Below, piece by piece: positions 56,097 to 64,000 of a stretch of 64,000 nucleotides of DNA. The notes beneath the pieces are model-generated. The model had not been told where the DNA came from and made no database searches. It saw only the letters and a list, made by a program, of their open reading frames with translations. A program made the translations under genes and the position numbers. Positions within the stretch are counted from its first letter, which is position 1; the number at the start of each line of letters is the position of its first letter. This DNA comes from Microbotryomycetes sp. JL201 (lineage: Eukaryota > Basidiomycota > Microbotryomycetes): positions 124,001 through 188,000 of the forward strand of contig JAQYUZ010000026.1 of the NCBI GenBank assembly GCA_033819885.1. The letters are read 5' to 3'.

Positions 56097-58143
56097 ATGC
56101 GTCGTTCGTTATCTCATGAGCCGCTTCGAATAGATCACTACATACCAGGGAGTGACAGATTGTCATCGCGTTCGTCGTCCACGAGCGCGTCGAGGCGCGC
56201 CCACTCGAGCTCGACTACCATTCACATGGACACGCTCGACCGGCGCAAGTCGACATACAATCCAGATGGGCTCCCCGTGCACTCGAGAATGGGCTCAAAG
56301 GGGAGCAATGGGGGGTATTCATTGTCGGTCTGGAGATTGTTGACGGGCAAGACGAGAAGTGGAAACAGGCTTAGAATCGTTCTCTTCGGATCTGTCGCGC
56401 TGGCGCTTGTGCTCTGGAACTATCACGGTTCCCGGCGGCGGCAAGAAATCGCCACTGACGAAGACTCGCAAGCGAGAACGACATACGCAGAAGCAGAACC
56501 GACGAATGTGCAGCAATTTGAGAACATCGTCCCGATCAAAGATGCTGAGGGTCAACCGGTAGAGGTACCGGTGCGTGACGAACGTCTAACGCCACCGTCA
56601 AAGCTGGACCCGATGCCTGTCGCAGCAACTCAGCCATTGGACGTGAGCGTGCACCAACCCTTGATCCGTCCCAAAAACTCAAATGGCAAGTACCTTGCGT
56701 ACCTTCCGCACTCTGGCTATCACAATCAGAGAATATCTTTCGAAAATGCTCTCACGCTAGCGCAAGCTCTCGACCGAACCCTCTTGGTACCACCCGTCTG
56801 GCTGGGACACGCCATACCATACATTTCATATGACAAGCTCGTCAGGCGCTTACAGATCGCGAGCAAGGATGGCTTGGAAAGATGCAAAGACTTTGGGGAA
56901 GGTGGCAACGAAGACCCGATCCCGCGCGAGTGCGAAGGGTATTGGTCGTGGACCCTAGTCGGCTGGGACTTTCTCGTCGATTTATCGAGCGTAAAAGACA
57001 TCGTTCCGCTCAAAGACAGGTGGAACATGTCGGAGGCGTGGCTCGAAGACGAGCTTGGTCTTGTTCCTGGCAAGAAAGGTGGACCGAGTCCGGATGTCTT
57101 CCACCTCAAGGATGATACAATGTATCAGTACAGGTTCTTTGACGGCGCTCAGGATCTTGAGTCACCCGGCAAATTCTCAAAGGGGATCGACTTGACAGAG
57201 TTTGCCCGTCAGACGCGCGACTACAAGCTCGTGTCGCTTGGATCAATGTTTGGCACGTTGCGAATACGTCCGACGACAGATTATTTGTACAACGCAAGAT
57301 CCGCGTTCCGCAAAGCCATGACGTTCCACAACCCGGTGCTCGATAAAGTCACTGAGATCATCCGCGACAGACTCGGCGGACCTGGTCGATACTACGGTCT
57401 GCACCTTCGCGTCGGAGATGGTGTTTTTCAGTCAAATGCCAGAAAGAACACGATAGACATCTGGCAGACGCTGTGCACGAAAAAGATGGATCTGTCGCCG
57501 GCATTGTGCGACGAGATGTTTGAGCGCAGTCAAAAAAAGCGTCGCGCCTCTTTGAGGACGCGAGACGAGGGTGCAGCGCAACGCGACAAGAGGGACAGAA
57601 TCCGCGCGCAGCGCAAGAGCGGACTCGATCACGAGGCTTTGCCGCCTTTGCCCGCCATCGCTACTCTGGCGGATTCGCCACTGGCCTCCTCTATGTCTTG
57701 TCGTGGCCAACTTCACACGCGAGACGACATGTTGCCATTCAACGCGCCACTGTTTATCGCGACAGACTCGAAAGTTCCCACCGAAGACTCGAATTTGGCC
57801 GTCTTTTTCGACTCTTTTCCGTGCACATTCACTCTTGGAGATTTCTCGTCGACGAATGATTTGAACAAAGAGCCTGTTCAAGGGCTTTCGGAGATCAACA
57901 TGTTACGTAACGAGGAAGACAAGGTACCGCTCGCGCAATTCTTTTACCCTCAACTGGACGCTCAAATCGCGGCGTGGGGACGAGACTTGATTGGCACGCC
58001 TCAGAGTACTTTTTCGAGGTTCGCAGTCGATGTTTTACATCAAACTTATCAGTGAGTTGGCGTAATGTGCAGTCGCTCGCGCGGTCACACTAGTCTGACG
58101 AACATTCGCGCGCAGTGGCTGGCCGATTGTAGAAAGAGGATAG
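56097..58143 (+). CDS. Type II membrane protein, O-fucosyltransferase-like (fungal CigA family)
   Basis: Exons 56097-58051 and 58116-58143 give 660 residues. A basic Ser-rich cytoplasmic tail is followed by one signal-anchor helix (LRIVLFGSVALALVLWNY, about residue 100), as in Golgi glycosyltransferases. The lumenal domain has YLAYLPHSGYHNQRISFENA, then LTLAQALDRTLLVPPVWLG, a basic-substrate segment GLHLRVGDGVF (conserved HLR arginine region of O-fucosyltransferase folds) and the C-terminal DLIGTPQSTFSRFAVD and HQTYHGWPIVERG. The last residues come from a 28-nt second exon; reading through the donor would instead stop four codons earlier. The assignment to the GDP-fucose-type O-fucosyltransferase fold is family knowledge; the real sugar donor in fungi is unknown. 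Confidence 0.8.
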
Positions 58144-58174
58144 ACACTTGCATTTCATATCAATGTTGTACTGT

Positions 58175-61100
58175 TTACCAACCTGCAAAGATTGCATCAA
58201 TCTCGAGCTTCGGACTCGAAGGACTCGGGAGCGGCGATGAGTATTTTACGTGCTGCGAAAGTGCTGTGTTCGGCTTTGGAGGCAAAGCAGACGCTTCGGC
58301 GGCAGGCTTTGACGAGACTGTCTTCTCCGGTACAAACGATGTTGACGAGCTGTCGGTGACGGCTTGTGTCTGAGCTTTTCTGGGCGTTATAGGACGTTTT
58401 TCAGCAACGACACTGCCTCCAAACACCAATGAAGGTCCCGCGACACTCGTCGTTCGCTTGCGTTCCAGACTTGCGACCGTCGAAGATGCCGATTCTTCAA
58501 TCGCGGCTCCGGTTGGTGAGACCGCTCCATCATCTTCCTCCATCGTATCCAATCTCGAAACGATCGCTAAACGAGTCGAGATTGACATCGGGCCCGACAA
58601 AGTAGGCGTCAAAGTAGCTTCGTCGCCCAACGAGGACGGTGGTGCCGTCCTCGGTCTCGATGACGGTGGCGGACTCGCTTGTTTTGGCAGATCAACGTGT
58701 CCACTGAGATCGGCAACGCCAATGACCGGTTCAACGCCTTGTTGAGATAGCCATTTGCGCATGCGAGAGTCATGATTGCGGTCTGAGACTGGCGGAACTT
58801 GATCTTGCTTGAAGTTGGTGACGAACGATGTCGTTGCGGCGAACGCTTCATCCATAGCAAGCTTGCCGGGCGAATCAGAGCTTTCGCCTGTCGGCGAGAA
58901 TCATTGTCAAGTTCGTGGAATCTGTAAGTTCTTGGAATCTGTAAGTTCTTCAATAAAAAACAATACGTACCATCGCTATCAAAGTCGTCGAGTGCAAGCT
59001 CAGGATTGAGCACTGGTAATGGCAACGCGCCTTGCTCCTTTTGCTCAAACAGCTCGCTCTCTTGCGCGCCGAGTCCGAGATCCTTGAAAAGCGTTTCTGA
59101 CTCTACCATAATCGGAGAAGCAACGCCAAGACCGAGCTCTGGAAGATGCCAATCCAGCGACAGTTTAGGTGAAGGCGGTTTTGACCAGGACTCGGCCTTG
59201 GCCTCTGCATCTCGCTCCATCCCAATGTCCGCAACCGTACAGCTTCCTACAAGTCCATCGTCTGATCCTTTCAACAAAGCCTCCGCTGCCTGATCCGCGT
59301 GCCGGGACTCGGCTTCAGCAAGATCGTGAGCCGTTCCTGCGAGATCATCCGTTCCCGCCGCAGCCATTTGTGGCGTTTGTTTGAGCACAACTGCAATTCC
59401 AGTTGCTCCTTGCTGGTCGGTTCCATCAACTGCTTCGATTGGCTCAGCAGTGACACCAGACGCAGGGGACGGCGATGGTCGACTGGAAATGGGCACAGCA
59501 GGTGCAGGGCTTGCGGCCAAAGGTCCGGATGACACTGTGTGAATCGCCGTCTGATGTGAGACGCACGGAGGAGAGTCGTTTGGCGGAGGGGACAGCGTTG
59601 GTGGCAAGGGCTGCGGCATCTGCGGAGGCAAAGGCATGGAAGGTGCAGCCGGTGGAGCCATCCCAGCTGGAAAGCTTGAAGGAGCATGCGGCGAGCTGGG
59701 GTCCACAACAGACATGAAAGCAGGAGGCATCGAGGCCGGAGGCATTGGAGCAGGAGGCGTGGGAGCGATAGGAAAGCGAGGGGCAGACACGACTGCCACT
59801 GGCGGCGGCTGTGTGCTGCTTGAGGGTGGTAGAGTAGGAGCAGCTTCCATGATGCTTTGCGCGCGTGGTGCAAAGCGTTCGGGCACCGTCGAGCTCTGGG
59901 CGCCGAGACCCCAGCCGAAAGGAACTGGGGCGGGCACTTGAATTGTGGAGACGGGCATTTGAGCAGAGTGGGGTGTGCGCATCTGATAATCGGCAGATGG
60001 CGATGGATGAACAAGTGGCAAGCCTTGCGCGGGTAATGCGAACTGAGGAACTGGAGGAATCGACGGAAAACTGTAGCTGACATGAACACGCGTCAGCGCT
60101 CGAGCTGTCCAACAGATAACGAATCTCACAAACCTCGGAAGATTGGCGGGCATCGTTGCACGCTGATTGACTTTCGGTCGCCTCGTCTGCGCGCGTCCAG
60201 GCATGCGGTGAAAGAGGAAAGCGTCGAGCGGACTCGCATCGCACGATTCGAGCCAGTCAAACGGTGACCGCTCCCTCTGCATTGATACACCACCGGCTAG
60301 AGGCTTTTTCCGCTTCGGCGTTTCAAAGATGTCGCGTGGGTGCAGAGGAACAGGACGATGAAACAGGATGCTCTTGGTCGCTACAGCTCCAGACGGAACG
60401 GCGGGCAAGATACTAGTATGCGAGTGGATCGGTGGCCTACGCGGCTCGCTGTTCGACTTTTGAAGCAGACTGCCGGCTACAAGGGTGGCGGCCGAATCGG
60501 ACGCGCTCGGGGGCAGGGACACCGGCCTTTGCATTGTCTTTGATTCCGCTGTTGGAGTCGTTTGTGGTTCTTCTTTATCAAGTGATGGCGGGTCGACACT
60601 GTTTGAGCCCTTGTCTGGAGCGACCTCGCCGCCTCCGCGAGCAGCACTGAGGACTTGGCTCGCCTTTGCCCAAACTGCGCCGAACATGGAGGTGCCTACG
60701 TTATCTTCCCTTGCTGGAGGAGCCTGCTGAGGAACTTCACTCGATTGCGTTCCGGCATGCGCGGCAGCCGAAGCTGGTATTGACTGGCGTCGCTCCCTAA
60801 CCGGACTCTGAGCGGGTGATCGTTTGCGCGTCGAAGCTTCGCCAGAAGAGGAGAATTTCCTAGACCAGGCTCCTCCTGTACCCGCAGTCGACTGACGCCT
60901 GGTTCCCAACGGCAACGTTCTTTCGTTCTCCGACTCGCTAGCGGAACTGAGCGCGCTCACCGGAGAAGGCGACCTCGTTTTCGCCCGACGTAGTCCAAGT
61001 GACCTCGCCTTGTCAAGAGCTTGCTCGCGCTTCTCGGTATCGAAAGAAGGCAGTCCGACCCCTCCGCTTCGTGACCTTTGACGTCCTTGCAGATCAGTCG

Positions 61101-61305
61101 AGTTTGGGAATCGACCTGATCCGCGATGTGCGGGGTCTTTGTCAACTTGTTGACGCTGTATGCCGGTGCCCATTGAAGTCGGCGCACGATTTGACGCCTG
61201 CATCGAGGCTCGGCCCAACGTGCGTGGCCCCTCATCATCCGTCTGCAATACTCGACCGCCCGGTAGTGGCTGTCGCCGGTTTGGCGGCTTGAAGCCGGCT
61301 TTCAT
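58175..61305 (-). CDS. Large disordered Ser/Pro-rich protein of unknown function
   Basis: Exons on the minus strand 61305-60134, 60076-58971 and 58887-58175 give 996 residues. I recognise no domain. The N-terminal third is basic and Ser-rich (KAGFKPPNRRQPLPGG, RRAKTRSPSPVSALSSASES), suggesting many SP phosphosites. One more ordered stretch is ERSPFDWLESCDASPLDAFL. The middle is a Pro/Ala/Met repeat region (PTPPAPMPPASMPPAFM). The C-terminal third is acidic and Ser/Thr-rich, with LAMDEAFAATTSFVTNFKQD and RMRKWLSQQGVEPVIGV. Open frame over 3 kb plus two in-frame introns supports expression. The stop is 31 bp from the stop of the convergent gene. Confidence 0.7.
58917..58950 (+). repeat. Tandem duplication of a 17-bp unit inside an intron
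   Basis: GGAATCTGTAAGTTCTT occurs twice head to tail inside the intron 58888-58970 of the disordered-protein gene. On the coding (minus) strand each copy carries a CTTACAG that looks like an acceptor site. Confidence 0.9.
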
Positions 61306-61720
61306 GACTGGATGGTAGACCAAGTCTAGCGAAGACCATGCTTCGATTTCGGAAGAGGTCCGCGGGCGAAAGGTCGAAGCTCCTAGGCTGAGCCGGCGAA
61401 CGAGATGCCCAACCGTATGGCAGCTTGAGACTGATTACAGGACGCAGTGAATGAGTGCCAGTGTGCTAATGCAGACTGGCTCTGGCTCTCTGAAGACTGT
61501 AATAGCATCACCGCACGAACTGCCCGCGGTCACGTGCCCCGGGGGTGAGCAGGAATGACTGGGTCATCCGTGGGCCTGCAGGCGGACCAGCTCGAGTTAG
61601 GGTGGGCAAAGATATGCTTTCGTGGTGAATGGCGCCGGTCGACATCAATGTTGAAAACCGAAAGCATCTTTCAACTTGCGCCGAGAGATCAGCTGGGCCG
61701 CCAGCCGCTCACCTGCCAGC
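61306..61720. other. Divergent intergenic region upstream of the HIT hydrolase
   Basis: About 415 bp between divergent starts. A 95-codon ATG frame at 61555 overlaps exon 1 of the HIT gene in another frame and shows no family sequence, so I treat it as chance. Confidence 0.45.
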
Positions 61721-62707
61721 ATGGCCAACGTGGCGGCGGGACAGTTCAGGTTCGCGTCATTTTCGATCGTCAACCAAGTCTTCTTCCAGTCAACGCTCTC
61801 ACTCGGCCTCGTCAATCTGAAGCCGCTCGTGCCGGGTCGTGAGCCCACCTGACGTCAGATCCGTTCCTTGATGCCAATGACAACTTATTTGCTTCTTTCA
61901 GATGTCCTCGTCATTCCGAAGCGCGTCGTGCCCCGGTTCAGGGACCTCACACCTGCCGAAGTGGCCGATCTGTTTGCGAGCACGCATCAAATATCTCTTG
62001 TGATCGAGAAAGAATATAAAGCTCAGTAAGGCGATGGTCCAAGTTGTTCAGCTCTGAATCTTGTGCACAGAGCTGCGAGAATGAGCCCATCACGAGTGGC
62101 AAGGCTCTGGTCTCAACATTCCCGGAGCTGTGGACATTAGTGGGGAAATGTCTATTGACCAGTTTTTCCTGCATGGCATAGGGCCCTGAACCTGGCAATC
62201 CAAGATGGACCTCTTGCCGGTGCGCTTCATCCGAAACCATTGGAGGTAGAATGCGTTGCTCACCGTCTAATCATGTGCAGGCCAATCTGTTCCACATGTA
62301 CATGTGCACCTGATGTGAGCTCTGGATTGTTAGTGGTTTCGGGCTCGAGAAGCTCGCTTACGTCCAAGATTCAGCCCTCGAGTGGCAGGAGATTTCGAAC
62401 CCACCGATGAGCGTAAGTGGATCTTGATATGCCTGTGAACAGAACGCTTACACCTTTCACAGTATACAACGCGCTCGAGGATGCCGATTTAGCGCAAGAC
62501 TATCTCAAATTAGCCGCCGCGTCCCGTTACCGACCGACGCGAGCTGAGCGAAAGGCGCGCGAGAGGGAGGTATTTGGCGTCGACAATGACGATAGGATGC
62601 CAAGGAGCAAGCAAGAGATGAAGGAAGAGGCCCAAAAGTTGAGCCAACTATTCCCAGAAAGCAATAGAGGGACATTTGTCGACAGCGACGGCGAAGAAAA
62701 GCTGTAG
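61721..62707 (+). CDS. HNT2: Fhit/HNT2-type dinucleoside polyphosphate hydrolase (HIT family)
   Basis: Six exons (61721-61838, 61902-62025, 62182-62219, 62281-62314, 62375-62412, 62463-62707) give 198 residues. Fhit/Hnt2 enzymes cleave Ap3A and related dinucleotides. The sequence reads FASFSIVNQVFFQSTLSLGL, VNLKPLVPGHVLVIPKRVV, LNLAIQDGPLAGQSVPHVHV, then HLIPRVAGDFEPTDE; the histidine triad HVHVH is complete, with the catalytic middle histidine on the 34-nt fourth exon. After the usual variable loop (NDDRMPRSKQEMKEEAQKL) it ends normally. All introns are GT-AG; the acceptor of exon 5 was set at 62374 because it preserves HLIPR. Intron 2 is 156 nt, long for this window. Confidence 0.92.
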
Positions 62708-62797
62708 ATGATTTCGTAATACTAGGACACTGTGGAAATGGTGTAGGATACAACAACAGCCGTCTTCACAGGCGCGATCTCCAAACGCAAACCGGTT

Positions 62798-63290
62798 CTA
62801 GCTGTGGAAGAGCTCAAAAAGCTCTGAATCGTCTTCTCGTTTGAAAGACGTGGATATGCTTGGGTCTGCGAGAATCCTGGTGCGCTCTCTGAGGCGATCC
62901 AGTTCGTCCCGGAGGTCATTGCCCTGTGCGCTCCGCTGCTGCGCCACAGATTGGTCGACGGAAGTCGCCACCGAGCCTGCACGAGATTGGTCTAGCTGAA
63001 TGGCGCATAATATTGTCAGCCTACACTTTGACGTCCACAGCTGACGAGGTGAGCTCACATTGTGAGTATCCGGCGCTCGCTTGAGCTTGACGGGAGACAT
63101 GGCGCCTGTGGTTCCATGACAGGTAAGAGCCGAGGTGCCTACTTTCGAACATTCATTGGTACGCACTCTCGTTGCGATTGGGATCGAGCTGCATCTTGCG
63201 GATGGTCGGCGGGATCGGACTTGGGGCGTCCGAGCGCAAGAACATCGATTGCTGCTTGTTGAGCGGAGTTCCAAGCTTGCCTTCCGACAT
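62798..63290 (-). CDS. Small unrecognised coiled-coil protein
   Basis: Exons on the minus strand 63290-63167, 63105-63059 and 62995-62798 give 122 residues. I do not recognise it. The N terminus is MSEGKLGTPLNKQQSMFLRS, with a Pro-rich stretch, then AMSPVKLKRAPDTHN (a possible proline-directed phosphosite), and a C-terminal helix (NDLRDELDRLRERTRILADP) ending in an acidic tail ELFELFHS. Size and layout would fit a small kinetochore or cytoskeletal subunit, but there is no motif to decide. Frame continuity over two GT-AG introns supports the model. Confidence 0.6.
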
Positions 63291-63737
63291 GGCGTGGATA
63301 ACTCGAGTAGGCGACGGTGGAAGGGGATGTCAAAGTGGAAGAGCAGAGCGCTCCGCACATCACACTTTTTGTTTTATTCGGTTCGAAATCTGACAGCATA
63401 TCCCATTCAAAAGCAGATTGAAAGAGGGAATCTACGTTACATGCACTGCCGATTGCCGACCGAGCAGCGACGGGACTAAGTCGCCTGCGCGCCTTGACAT
63501 CTCACGACAACCTTGGCAATCCATTCTGCACGCTCACACGGTGTACACGTGACGCGAAAGCGCAAAACGGAAGGCGCGCGTGAGTATTCTGGCGTGGTTA
63601 TGCATCTCGGCCAGCAGCTCACTGACTCGACCGAGCACCGCCAGCCTGTCCCAACGTGTCCTTGCGACCACAGGGTTCTTGCACCGACAGGATTGCTGCC
63701 AATTCGTGAGGCAGGGGCTGGGAGGCACGAGCACGCC
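63291..63737. other. Divergent intergenic region near the right edge
   Basis: About 450 bp between divergent starts. Overlapping short frames occur on both strands (63476-63877) but resemble shadows of the right-edge gene; nothing else is supported. Confidence 0.45.
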
Positions 63738-64000
63738 ATGTCTGGCTCGCACAGGGCTAGACCGCCGCCAGACTCGGCCGCCGTGCGACCGCTGCCCGCG
63801 CCACAGCAGCACATGAAACCAACAGCTTCGTCCACGACGATTGCGTCTGCCGGGTCATTCAGTCCGCGCTTGAACACCGGATCTCATTCGACATATGGTC
63901 CACCCGCGCCTTCGTCTAGCTCACCGTCGTACGCGCCGTCACAGGATTGGCAAATGGCTTACAGACAACCTGAGCTAGTGAGAGATTCAGGTGGTCCTTA
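63738..64000 (+). CDS. 5' part of a gene coding a Ser/Pro-rich N terminus, truncated by the window edge
   Basis: An ATG at 63738 opens a frame that runs without stop to the last base (87 codons). The sequence is Ser/Pro/Ala-rich (SGSHRARPPPDSAAVRPLP, then PPAPSSSSPSYAPSQDWQMA) and likely disordered. Composition fits the start of a regulatory or cytoskeletal protein; no domain is visible yet. Confidence 0.5.
   Translation, partial: MSGSHRARPPPDSAAVRPLPAPQQHMKPTASSTTIASAGSFSPRLNTGSHSTYGPPAPSSSSPSYAPSQDWQMAYRQPELVRDSGGP

Noticed and set aside
53835-58143. MFS transporter plus O-fucosyltransferase-like gene as a small biosynthetic cluster
   Set aside because: No scaffold-forming enzyme or regulator lies nearby; the neighbours are housekeeping genes.
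59271-60244. 800-nt open frames on the same strand but other frames of the disordered-protein gene
   Set aside because: Low-complexity Pro/Ser codons give open shadows in all frames; splice sites only support one frame.
1-64000. Transposons, LTR or other virus-like elements, CRISPR arrays and secondary-metabolite or mating-type clusters
   Set aside because: No terminal repeats, reverse transcriptase, transposase, capsid, spacer-repeat, NRPS/PKS or homeodomain/pheromone genes were seen anywhere in the window.

Overview
The window is nuclear DNA of a filamentous or yeast-like fungus, most likely a basidiomycete (a compact Pucciniomycotina-type genome is my best guess; I cannot name the species). 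The support is a very dense array of about 30 protein genes on both strands, almost all cut by short introns (mostly 50-75 nt, with CTNAC-like branch sites), one FKS-type beta-1,3-glucan synthase, Ser/Pro-rich disordered proteins and a fungal hybrid histidine kinase. I see no rRNA, tRNA, CRISPR array, transposon or virus-derived element.

Layout, left to right. 1-6.7 kb: 5' part of an MPE1/RBBP6-type mRNA 3'-end factor (-), a choline/ethanolamine kinase (+), an F-box/leucine-rich-repeat protein (-). 7.2-17.4 kb: FKS1 (+) and the condensin HEAT-repeat subunit YCG1/CAP-G (+). 17.7-28 kb: a rhomboid protease with a long N-terminal tail (-), an NRAMP metal transporter (+), the translation factor DENR/Tma22 (+), the repair factor Rad14/XPA (-), a PRELI/Ups lipid-transfer protein (-) and a small coiled-coil protein resembling Mediator subunit 9 (+). 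28-29.4 kb has no recognisable gene. 29.4-39.9 kb: a HAD sugar/glycerol-phosphate phosphatase with a large insertion (-), peroxin PEX10 (-), a single-pass membrane protein (-), the complex I assembly factor NDUFAF3 (+) and VAC14 (+). 39.9-53.5 kb: NOP14 (-), an unrecognised disordered protein (+), a soluble GAF hybrid histidine kinase (-), the succinate dehydrogenase assembly factor SDHAF4 (+), a hotdog acyl-CoA thioesterase (+), ITPase HAM1 (-) and clathrin light chain (-). 53.8-64 kb: an MFS transporter (+), a type II membrane O-fucosyltransferase-like protein (+), a very long disordered protein (-), a Fhit/HNT2 dinucleoside hydrolase (+), a small unknown protein (-) and the start of another gene at the right edge (+).

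Most genes are ordinary housekeeping genes that do not form a pathway cluster. NDUFAF3, SDHAF4 and PRELI together indicate an aerobic organism with a mitochondrial complex I. Exon-intron structures were worked out by hand from splice signals, reading-frame continuity and remembered family motifs; total coding lengths are multiples of three in every complete model.

The strongest unusual signal is at the RNA level. I find about ten introns that begin with GC instead of GT, out of roughly 120 introns modelled, spread over eight genes. Most have GCAAGT or GCAAGC as donor and restore conserved protein sequence exactly. Other points of interest are an intron that splits the ATG of clathrin light chain, a 150-residue insertion in a HAD phosphatase, and unusual FKS1 hot-spot residues. 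I did not find a convincing new multi-gene system.
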